A stretch of DNA of 6,843 nucleotides from Candidatus Parcubacteria bacterium (GTDB taxonomy: Bacteria; Patescibacteriota; Minisyncoccia; Phycocordibacterales; SBAW01): NCBI GenBank assembly GCA_014379165.1, contig JACMMG010000057.1:1-6843 (forward strand), given 5' to 3'. The translations under genes were made by a program, and so were the position numbers. Shown here in pieces: positions 1-4,991 of this stretch. Numbering within the stretch: position 1 is the stretch's first letter; each line of letters starts with the position of its first letter. The notes under the pieces are model-generated. The model did no database searches. It saw only the letters and a program-made list of their open reading frames with translations, and was not told the DNA's origin.

Positions 1-1060
1 TGGCCATTGTCATAATACCGAAAAACGCGTTTACATTCGCTCCCGCACCCATCGTAAAGAAGTGGTGCACCCAAACCACAAACGAAAGCACAACGATTGC
101 TAAGGTAGCAACGACCATTGAGGTGTAACCAAAGAGTCTTTTTTGCGAAAATACCGGCACAATTTCTGAAAATATGCCAAAAGCGGGCAAGATGAGTATA
201 TAGACCTCGGGGTGTCCCCACGCCCAAATAAGATTGACGTACATCATGGCATTGCCTCCTAGCTCGGTCGTAAAGAAATGCATACCGAGCGTCCGGTCAA
301 GCGCAAGCATCGCAAGCGTTGCGGTAAGTATCGGAAACGCGAATACAACCAATAGCATCGAACCAAGAGAAGTCCACACGAATATCGGCATGCGCATAAG
401 CGTCATTCCCGGCGCGCGCATTTTTATGATAGTAACGACAAAATTGATGCCCGCGATAAGCGTTCCGGCACCGGCGATTTGTAGCGCCCATATATAATAG
501 TCAACGCCAACCCCCGGGCTGTACTGCAATTCGCTCAATGGCGGATACGCAAGCCAGCCCGTTCCCGCAAACTCCCCCATAACAAGCGAAAGGTTAATAA
601 GCATTGCTCCGACAACCGTTAGAAAAAAACTTATTGAATTAAGAAACGGGTATGCTACGTCACGCGCGCCTATTTGCAACGGCACAATAAGGTTAAGGAG
701 GCCGAACATAAATGGCATCGCGACAAAAAATATCATGATGACACCATGCGCGGTGAAGATTTGCGAAAAGTGCTCCGGGTCAAGGTAGCCGGGGTTTGGA
801 GAAACAGCGATCGCCTGCTGAGCGCGCATCATAAACGCATCCATCGCACCCCGCGCAAGCATGACTGCTGCGAGAATAAGGTACATAATGCCGATTTTTT
901 TGGCATCTAAACTTGTGAGCCATTCTTTATACAGCCACTTCCAGCGCTTGAAATAAAATAGCAGGGCAATTACTGCCAGCGCGCCAAAAACAACGCCTAA
1001 TTGCCCCCCGGTTGCGACAGGGTCGTGGATGAATGCATCGAGTGTGAGTTTACCAAACAT
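1..1060 (-). CDS. cyoB: Cytochrome bo3-type quinol oxidase subunit I (3' part off the left edge)
   Basis: Catalytic subunit of a heme-copper quinol oxidase: it oxidises membrane quinol, reduces O2 to water and pumps protons. The first 353 residues are visible and the gene continues past base 1. It starts MFGKLTLDAF and aligns with Escherichia coli CyoB almost without gaps, shifted by one residue. Visible functional residues are the quinol-site set R70, D74, H97 and Q100, the low-spin heme ligand H105 (TAHG), D-channel D134 and N141, Cu(B) ligand H283 with E285 and Y287 (WGHPEVY), and Cu(B) ligands H332-H333. The K-channel lysine and the remaining heme ligands would lie off the edge. The ATG is 6 nt after the cyoA stop, with no clear Shine-Dalgarno, so translation is probably coupled. 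The quinol-site residues argue against a cytochrome c oxidase. Whether the quinol is ubiquinol or menaquinol cannot be told. Confidence 0.96.
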   Translation of the reverse strand, partial: MFGKLTLDAFIHDPVATGGQLGVVFGALAVIALLFYFKRWKWLYKEWLTSLDAKKIGIMYLILAAVMLARGAMDAFMMRAQQAIAVSPNPGYLDPEHFSQIFTAHGVIMIFFVAMPFMFGLLNLIVPLQIGARDVAYPFLNSISFFLTVVGAMLINLSLVMGEFAGTGWLAYPPLSELQYSPGVGVDYYIWALQIAGAGTLIAGINFVVTIIKMRAPGMTLMRMPIFVWTSLGSMLLVVFAFPILTATLAMLALDRTLGMHFFTTELGGNAMMYVNLIWAWGHPEVYILILPAFGIFSEIVPVFSQKRLFGYTSMVVATLAIVVLSFVVWVHHFFTMGAGANVNAFFGIMTMA

Positions 1061-1066
1061 ATATCT

Positions 1067-1951
1067 TTATTCGTGGAAGGTTTGAAGAGCGCGCTCCGGA
1101 AAGCGACCACCAGTCTTACCCTCTTGAAACCCTCCATTCATTGCGTGCGCGAATTGCATGACAATCGTATTGTATAGGTTATTCTCTACCCTTCCATAAT
1201 ACGTCGGTTCACTTTCTACAGTGGGCTCGGCAAGCATTTTGTATGCATTAAAAGAAAGTACAATGGGAGAAGTTCGTATTTCTTGTACCCAAGCGCTGAA
1301 ATCTTCTTCCGATATCGCATGCGTCATGAACTTCATTTTTGAAAAACCGTCGCCGCTATAATTGGCGGAGCCACCGGCAAACACGCCTTCTTCGTTCGCA
1401 ATTAAATGAAGAGAGGTGGTCATACCAGTCATCGCATATATCTGCCCGCCAAGCTGTGGGATCCAAAACGAATTCATAGGCGCATCGGCCGTTACACGAA
1501 ACTCAACTGGGCGATCAACCGGTACTGCCAGATAATTCACCGTGGCGATATTCTCTTCGGGGTAAATAAAAAGCCACTTCCACTCAAGAGCTACCACCTC
1601 AATAACAAGTGGTGTTCCGCCCTCCAGTGGCTTTTCCGGCGCGAGCGCATGCGTACTACTCCAGGTTAAGGCACCTAAAATAAGCACTATCTCAAACGGT
1701 ATCGCCCACCAGACAAGCTCTTCCATTTTCCCGCTTTCCCAATTGGGAAAATACGCAACCCGCCCGCCTTTTGTATTTGCTATCGCGCCCACTTTGCGAT
1801 CGCGATAGCGCCAGGCGAAGAAAAAAAGAAGAAAGTACACCGGAATAGTAACAATGAGCATAAAAAGGACCACGTGCATCATGAGCGCGCGCTCAGCGAG
1901 ACCCACAGCTCCTGAGGGAGTAAGGAGAGGAAATAGGGTTAAGACACCCAT
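1067..1951 (-). CDS. cyoA: Cytochrome bo3-type quinol oxidase subunit II
   Basis: Subunit II of the quinol oxidase, 294 aa. There are two membrane helices (about residues 24-48 and 78-98), then an external cupredoxin domain (about 114-212) with family motifs EWKWLFIYPE, MNSFWIPQLG, QIYAM and LHLIANE. The Cu(A) loop of cytochrome c oxidases is replaced by SANYSGDGFSKMKF (195-208), and the whole protein has no cysteine. It therefore cannot bind Cu(A), as expected for a quinol oxidase. The E. coli protein is a lipoprotein; here the N-terminus is short and lacks a lipobox cysteine, so lipid anchoring looks absent. The ATG used is the only standard start after an in-frame TGA upstream, and it lies 13 nt inside the preceding membrane-protein gene, suggesting translational coupling. 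It is followed directly by cyoB. Confidence 0.95.
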   Translation of the reverse strand: MGVLTLFPLLTPSGAVGLAERALMMHVVLFMLIVTIPVYFLLFFFAWRYRDRKVGAIANTKGGRVAYFPNWESGKMEELVWWAIPFEIVLILGALTWSSTHALAPEKPLEGGTPLVIEVVALEWKWLFIYPEENIATVNYLAVPVDRPVEFRVTADAPMNSFWIPQLGGQIYAMTGMTTSLHLIANEEGVFAGGSANYSGDGFSKMKFMTHAISEEDFSAWVQEIRTSPIVLSFNAYKMLAEPTVESEPTYYGRVENNLYNTIVMQFAHAMNGGFQEGKTGGRFPERALQTFHE

Positions 1952-2235
1952 ACGGCGCGGCGCATCCGCTCTATCAAAAGAAGCTCAGTGGCGGCGCAGA
2001 CAAGAAGATATGCGGCGATGTGAATTAAAAAATGAGATGTAAAGCCGATGTGGGAAAGCCCTACCAAGAGCGTTCCACTTAGTACTTCAAAAATCGCCAA
2101 GAAGGCCACCGCGCGCGCCGCATTTTTATACGCGGGAACATGTTTCTGTAAAAGCGCATTGAGTGCATATGCAATAACGCCCAGGGTAACAATTGCAGCG
2201 GTAATATGAAGGCCCAAAACTATGCCGTAGATCAT
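1939..2235 (-). CDS. Small three-helix membrane protein of the oxidase operon, unknown function
   Basis: 98 aa, not recognised as a named family. Three hydrophobic segments are visible at about residues 3-29, 39-61 and 65-88, followed by a basic tail (ERMRR). Histidines at H10, H62, H68 and H72 lie in or at the ends of helices, and E50 sits in the second helix. Such residues can bind heme or metal, but nothing here proves it. Its last 13 nt overlap the start of cyoA and it follows the HD-domain gene by 21 nt, so it is probably co-transcribed and co-translated with the oxidase. It does not resemble CyoC, CyoD or CyoE in sequence. A small accessory, assembly or heme-handling protein for the oxidase is a guess from context. 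An AAAGG sits just before the ATG, closer than usual for a Shine-Dalgarno. Confidence 0.8.
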   Translation of the reverse strand: MIYGIVLGLHITAAIVTLGVIAYALNALLQKHVPAYKNAARAVAFLAIFEVLSGTLLVGLSHIGFTSHFLIHIAAYLLVCAATELLLIERMRRAVWVS

Positions 2236-2256
2236 GCCTTTAATAATACCCTAGTT

Positions 2257-2850
2257 TTAGCGGTTCTTGCTTGTCCAGAGGTTCTCCCACCACTGTGAGG
2301 GCGCGGTCTTGTAGATGCTTTCACCAAGCTTTCGCGCGCTTGCAAGAGTGAACTTTTTCAGCCGTGCTCTCCCCTCTTTTTTGCCTGCTTGATGCAGCCA
2401 GAGTGCAGCTTCCTTATTGCCTTGCCATTCGTACTCACGTAACAAAAGTATCTGATCCAGAAGATCGGCTTGCTTGGCAATAATAGATTCCTTTGATTTA
2501 CGCACGTTGTATTCTTCGACGAACTCCTCAAGGTCTTTAAATGGCAGCGTACCTAACTGTTCTTTCGTTATTTCATCTTCAAAAATTTTTATATATCGCT
2601 TATGTACCCAATTGTGGTCACCGCTGCGAGCTTCGGCCATATCATGAAAAAGCGCCATCATAATAGCTTTATACGGGTCGGCTTTTTCCATCTTTGCCAA
2701 ATGCCACGCAATTATCGCTACTCTGTAAGAGTGAGATGCGATAGTGTCCGAAGTGTCGTCGGTAAGAAGCGTCTGGCGGTGAATGCGCGGAAGCTTACGT
2801 AACGTGCCCACCTCAAAGAAAAAATTTGCAAGCCGGTCGTAAATAGTCAT
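2257..2850 (-). CDS. HD-domain metal-dependent phosphohydrolase (YfbR/HDDC2-like, 5'-nucleotidase type)
   Basis: 197 aa with one HD domain. The metal ligands are visible in order: H40 (ASHSYRV), H69-D70 (LFHDMAEARSGDH) and D129 (KQADLLDQ). E73 and the G-D pair at 77-78 match the deoxynucleoside-5'-monophosphatase branch typified by E. coli YfbR and eukaryotic HDDC2. Known members remove phosphate from dNMPs in the cytoplasm; the substrate here is inferred only at family level. The C-terminus (WWENLW) is tryptophan-rich. The gene is first in the apparent operon leading to the quinol oxidase, 21 nt before the small membrane protein. A GGAG lies only 2 nt before the ATG, so initiation signals are weak. 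A candidate promoter lies about 50 nt upstream. Confidence 0.88.
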   Translation of the reverse strand: MTIYDRLANFFFEVGTLRKLPRIHRQTLLTDDTSDTIASHSYRVAIIAWHLAKMEKADPYKAIMMALFHDMAEARSGDHNWVHKRYIKIFEDEITKEQLGTLPFKDLEEFVEEYNVRKSKESIIAKQADLLDQILLLREYEWQGNKEAALWLHQAGKKEGRARLKKFTLASARKLGESIYKTAPSQWWENLWTSKNR

Positions 2851-2897
2851 GGCTCCAGCCTACCCCTCATACATCATTTTGTCCAAATCCCTTCCTT

Positions 2898-2927
2898 AGT
2901 ATAGCTGCGGCCCCCACAAAAGCACAA
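2898..2927 (-). promoter_or_regulatory. Candidate sigma-70 promoter of the HD/cyo operon
   Basis: On the minus strand TTGTGC (-35) and TATACT (-10) are separated by 18 nt and precede the HD-domain gene by about 50 nt. The -35 hexamer falls inside the degenerate terminator-like repeat. The leader contains a five-codon ATG-to-TAG frame (MMYEG) that is probably chance. This is a motif match only. Confidence 0.4.
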
Positions 2928-2952
2928 AACCCCAGCGGTGGCGGTTATTGTG
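2919..2952 (-). repeat. Degenerate copy of the tRNA-Ala terminator cassette
   Basis: Minus-strand flanks CACAATAACC and GGTTTTGTGCTTT match those of the terminator at 3150-3184, but the middle (GCCACCGCTGG) no longer forms a clean stem. It lies the same short distance after the CCAC end of a structured element as the intact copy lies after the CCA end of tRNA-Ala. It may be a decayed terminator ending a transcript that carries the structured elements. Confidence 0.6.
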
Positions 2953-2958
2953 TATTTT

Positions 2959-3053
2959 GTGGTCAGGGATATTTTTTGCGCCGTCGCACAAAAAATTCCA
3001 CGACCCTGACTCGACTATTTTTACTGTTGTAAAAAAATGCCTCCGTCTTCCAC
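2959..3053 (-). repeat. Structured intergenic element, copy 2 (95 nt)
   Basis: Read on the minus strand it begins GTGGAAGACGG and ends CCCTGACCAC, so the ends can close as GTGG/CCAC. Inside are hairpin 1 (TTTTTAC, loop AACA, GTAAAAA), the conserved block GTCGAGTCAGGGTCGTG, and hairpin 2 (TTTTTTG stem with inner GC/GC pairs, loop GACG). GGTC after the block pairs with GACC near the 3' end. It shares order, length and conserved blocks with the copies at 3057-3149 and 5864-5958, while the stem sequences differ. Strand is inferred from position after tRNA-Ala. No open reading frame of note is present. I do not recognise it as a known RNA family or mobile element. Confidence 0.65.
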
Positions 3054-3056
3054 GTT

Positions 3057-3149
3057 GTGGTCACAAATAACTGCTCGCCGTCGCTCGCAATTTTCGCGAC
3101 CCCGGCTCGCGGTTTCGTCTGCTAACGAAACATCGCTACGCCTTCCTCC
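3057..3149 (-). repeat. Structured intergenic element, copy 1 (93 nt)
   Basis: It lies directly after the tRNA-Ala(CGC) terminator, 3 nt before copy 2. On the minus strand it runs GGAGGAAGGCG, hairpin 1 (TTTCGT, loop TAGCAG, ACGAAA), conserved block GCGAGCCGGGGTCGCG, hairpin 2 with loop GACG inside GC/GC pairs and tandem G-A mismatches, and end GTGACCAC. GGTCGC pairs with GTGACC. The left end is less well conserved (GGAGG in place of GTGG). Together with copy 2 and the degenerate terminator it accounts for the gene-free stretch 2851-3188. Confidence 0.62.
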
Positions 3150-3184
3150 AAAGCACAAAACCAGCCGCAGGGCTGGTTATTGTG
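3150..3184 (-). terminator. Intrinsic terminator after tRNA-Ala(CGC)
   Basis: Minus-strand hairpin AACCAGCC, loop CTGC, GGCTGGTT, followed by TTGTGCTTT; the outer bases CACAA/TTGTG extend the stem. It starts about 5 nt after the tRNA CCA end. The T tract is interrupted, so strength is uncertain. The opposite strand also carries a T-rich tail, so it might work both ways. Confidence 0.7.
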
Positions 3185-3188
3185 TCTT

Positions 3189-3262
3189 TGGTGGACCTGG
3201 CGAGAATCGAACTCGCGACTCGGCAATGCGAATGCCGTGTAATACCACTTTACTACAGGCCC
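3189..3262 (-). tRNA. tRNA-Ala, anticodon CGC
   Basis: 74 nt cloverleaf: acceptor GGGCCTG/CAGGTCC, D stem GTAA/TTAC, anticodon stem CGGCA/TGCCG with loop TTCGCAT, T stem GCGAG/CTCGC with loop TTCGATT. The G3-U70 wobble pair that specifies alanine is present, with discriminator A and an encoded CCA. The two other tRNAs in this window do not encode CCA. Its first 10 nt overlap the end of the SemiSWEET reading frame, so the two are on one transcript if transcribed from upstream, and 5' processing would cut inside the last codons of that message. Confidence 0.97.
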
Positions 3263-3531
3263 TTTTGGCGTCTGTAATATAACGTGAGAATAGTGACCAA
3301 CCAAGAACCAGCTACTCCCAATGCAAAGCTGGAAATAATTACCCAACTATTTTCGTAAAAACCGTACAGAAGCCAGGTTGTCGTGACAAATGCAAAAATT
3401 GCATAGGTAGAAAGCGATACATCGTGAGCAGATTTATTTTTGAATATCCTCCATGCTTGAGGGTAATATCCAAGCGAGCCAATAACTCCTACAACGGATA
3501 CAAAAATCTGTATAAAAGAGTCGGAAGTTAT
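3253..3531 (-). CDS. SemiSWEET-type (PQ-loop/MtN3) sugar transporter without a standard start codon
   Basis: The frame encodes 92 residues with the full SemiSWEET pattern. Helix 1 carries GYYPQAW (P24-Q25), then KSAHDVSLSTY, helix 2 with TTWLLYGFYENSW, and helix 3 FALGVAGSWLVTILTLYY with a basic tail RRQKGL. SemiSWEETs are three-helix proteins that dimerise in the membrane for passive sugar movement; the substrate here is unknown. There is no ATG, GTG or TTG near the expected N-terminus. The ATA at 3529-3531 sits where methionine would be expected (then TSDSF), so either AUA initiates, ATG has mutated, or the start was lost; CTG at 3547-3549 is another option. An in-frame TAA in tRNA-Pro limits the frame upstream. 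The TAG stop lies within tRNA-Ala(CGC). Homology of the frame is convincing; expression is not. Confidence 0.78.
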   Translation of the reverse strand: MTSDSFIQIFVSVVGVIGSLGYYPQAWRIFKNKSAHDVSLSTYAIFAFVTTTWLLYGFYENSWVIISSFALGVAGSWLVTILTLYYRRQKGL

Positions 3532-3540
3532 ATTTATTTT

Positions 3541-3634
3541 CGGACACAGTGTCGGGGTGCCGAGAATTGAACTCGGATTTTACGCACCCGAAGCGTACGT
3601 AATACCGTTATACCACACCCCGACACTGTATCCG
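3541..3634 (-). repeat. Inverted repeat enclosing tRNA-Pro, extending its acceptor stem
   Basis: The sequences just outside the tRNA are complementary. CAGTGT before and ACACTG after continue the 7-bp acceptor stem to 13 bp without a break, and CGGA/TCCG adds four pairs beyond a 2-nt mismatch. The discriminator A and the base before position 1 are therefore paired in the precursor. Confidence 0.8.
3552..3622 (-). tRNA. tRNA-Pro, anticodon CGG
   Basis: 71 nt without CCA: acceptor CGGGGTG/CACCCCG, D arm GTAT/TTAC with a T-T mismatch at the 13-22 position, anticodon stem TACGC/GCGTA with loop TTCGGGT, T stem CCGAG/CTCGG with loop TTCAATT, and discriminator A73. C1-G72, G35, G36 and A73 are the bacterial tRNA-Pro identity bases. 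CCA must be added after transcription. The acceptor stem is extended by flanking complementarity, and the 5' part of the gene is duplicated 45 bp upstream. Confidence 0.96.
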
Positions 3635-3670
3635 ACGGCATACTTAAAATTGTTATACCACACCCCGACA
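3607..3670 (-). repeat. 19-bp direct repeat duplicating the 5' end of tRNA-Pro
   Basis: 3607-3625 and 3652-3670 are identical. On the minus strand the sequence is TGTCGGGGTGTGGTATAAC: three leader bases plus tRNA-Pro positions 1-16. The upstream copy stops there, so it is a fragment, not a tRNA. It contains TGGTATAAC, an extended -10 match, which could supply a promoter for tRNA-Pro, though no good -35 is visible. Confidence 0.8.
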
Positions 3671-3892
3671 GAAGCTCCGATGACACCACAAACATAACAA
3701 TAAAAAAGCAAGATTGCACTTCACACGAATAAAAAATAAGGAGACACGGGTTTATTTTCGTCAACCTGAACTCTTCACTTGCTCTTTAGATTGGTTCTGC
3801 TTTAGTTAAGGACCTATAGAACGCTATGCGTTATATAGTCGTCGTTCGCTCGGAAATTAAAGTAAACTTTATTTCACTCGCTCAACTCAACT
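3671..3892. other. Divergent intergenic region
   Basis: It separates the minus-strand tRNA-Pro cluster from the plus-strand glycosyltransferase. I see no convincing gene; short frames across it show no family signature. It is AT-rich. The plus strand has a promoter candidate (separate entry) and a small palindrome AAAGTAAACTTT just before the glycosyltransferase. On the minus strand TTGACG near 3757-3762 is a -35-like hexamer, but only a loose TTATTT follows at 19 nt. Confidence 0.5.
3791..3820 (+). promoter_or_regulatory. Candidate promoter of the glycosyltransferase gene
   Basis: TTGGTT (-35) and TATAGA (-10) are separated by 18 nt and lie about 70 nt before the ATG at 3893. This is a motif match in an AT-rich region, so chance is possible. 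Confidence 0.4.
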
Positions 3893-4978
3893 ATGAAAAT
3901 TGCAATGATCGCTCCGCTCGTGGAGCGTGTACCCCCCAAGAAATATGGTGGTACAGAGCGTTTAATCCATTCCCTAACGGAAGAGCTTATACGACGGGGA
4001 CACAAAGTAACACTATTCGCTTCTGGCGATTCTCTTACGTCTGCAACATTAAACTCCGTGGCTCCAAAAGGCTTACGCGAACTTCGGATCAAGCCGCTGT
4101 ATGATGTAAATCCGCCGCTGCTACAGTCGCTCGGTCGAGCATTTGCCGATATGAAAGGCGAATTTGACGTCATTCATGACAGTAGCGGCTATTCCACACT
4201 TCCCTTTGCGGAAATGTCTGAGACACCTGTTGTCATGACAATCCATGGACCTATATTGCCCGCGTACATGCCCCTATACCGCGAGTTTAGAAAAGCAAAT
4301 TTAGTTTCAATTTCACGTGATATTGGAAGTGACTTCGGAGATCTCAATCATATCGGCACCGTATATAACGGACTTAATATGGAATATTATCCGTTTTCAA
4401 ACGAACATGACGGATACTTGCTATATGTCGGCCGTATTTGTCATGACAAAGGGACACACAATGCAATCCTGGCTGCCAAACGTCTAAATCTCCCACTCAT
4501 AATTGCGGCAAAAATAGAAGAAACAGAGGCTGGGCATCGCTACTTCAGAAAATATGTAAAGCCTCATCTCAATAGCCAAATTCAGTGGGTAGGCGAAGTT
4601 GACGAAGAAGAGCGCAACAAACTCATGACCCGAGCGATGGCATTCTTGCATCCAGCGCCTTGGCGCGAGCCGTTCGGTTTGACGCTTATCGAAGCGATGG
4701 CATGCGGCGCACCAGTTATTGCATTTAATCGCGGATCTATCCCCGAAATTATTCAAGACGGCAAAACCGGGTTTGTGGTCAACAATGTTGATGAACTATG
4801 CGACGCAATCCGCAAAATCGACACAATAGATCGCGCATATACGCGAAAATACTCGCTTGAAAACTTTAACGAAAAGCGCATGACAACCGGCTACGAAGAA
4901 GCATACAAAAAAGTGATAGCAAAACAACACGGTGCCATTGTGTCACTTATCGATCCAAAAACTACTGCCTCTGCGTAA
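3893..4978 (+). CDS. GT4-family (GT-B fold) glycosyltransferase
   Basis: 361 aa. The N-terminal Rossmann half starts MKIAMIAPLVERVPP with the glycine-rich KYGGTERLI loop (17-25), RRGHKVTLFASGDS (34-47) and HGP (118-120). The C-terminal half carries the donor-site signature: LLYVGRICHDKG with R181 and K186, and the E-x7-E motif E259-E267 in REPFGLTLIEAMACGAP, then GSIPEI. Such enzymes move a sugar from a nucleotide-sugar donor with retention of configuration, usually for cell-surface glycans; donor and acceptor cannot be read from sequence. It is a complete cytoplasmic protein without a signal peptide. No Shine-Dalgarno precedes the ATG. It is a single gene on this strand, converging on the pilin gene. 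Confidence 0.92.
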   Translation: MKIAMIAPLVERVPPKKYGGTERLIHSLTEELIRRGHKVTLFASGDSLTSATLNSVAPKGLRELRIKPLYDVNPPLLQSLGRAFADMKGEFDVIHDSSGYSTLPFAEMSETPVVMTIHGPILPAYMPLYREFRKANLVSISRDIGSDFGDLNHIGTVYNGLNMEYYPFSNEHDGYLLYVGRICHDKGTHNAILAAKRLNLPLIIAAKIEETEAGHRYFRKYVKPHLNSQIQWVGEVDEEERNKLMTRAMAFLHPAPWREPFGLTLIEAMACGAPVIAFNRGSIPEIIQDGKTGFVVNNVDELCDAIRKIDTIDRAYTRKYSLENFNEKRMTTGYEEAYKKVIAKQHGAIVSLIDPKTTASA

Positions 4979-4991
4979 CGCAAAATGTGCG

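Noticed and set aside
1..1060. aa3-type cytochrome c oxidase subunit I
   Set aside because: Close match to CyoB, with quinol-site residues and a neighbour lacking Cu(A), fits a quinol oxidase.
1939..2235. CyoD or CyoC homolog
   Set aside because: The helix count could suit CyoD, but I see no matching sequence motifs and the position before cyoA is wrong for both.
2850..2885. Regulatory upstream ORF (MMYEG) before the HD-domain gene
   Set aside because: Five codons without a ribosome binding site or attenuator-like codons; expected by chance.
2959..3149. Decayed class II tRNAs, suggested by CCAC ends and length near 95
   Set aside because: The arms do not fit a cloverleaf: there is no 7-bp acceptor, the hairpin loops are mostly 4-6 nt, and there is no TTCRA T loop.
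2959..3149. CRISPR array
   Set aside because: There are only two adjacent units, without identical repeats or regular spacers, and no cas genes.
3122..3346. 74-residue minus-strand frame across tRNA-Ala(CGC)
   Set aside because: It is out of frame with the SemiSWEET gene and passes through the tRNA; no family signal.
3534..3764. 76-residue frame with an internal repeat (SGCGITILSMPSDTVSGCGITVL region)
   Set aside because: It runs through tRNA-Pro and its duplicated 5' fragment, and the repeat is the direct repeat in DNA, not a protein domain.
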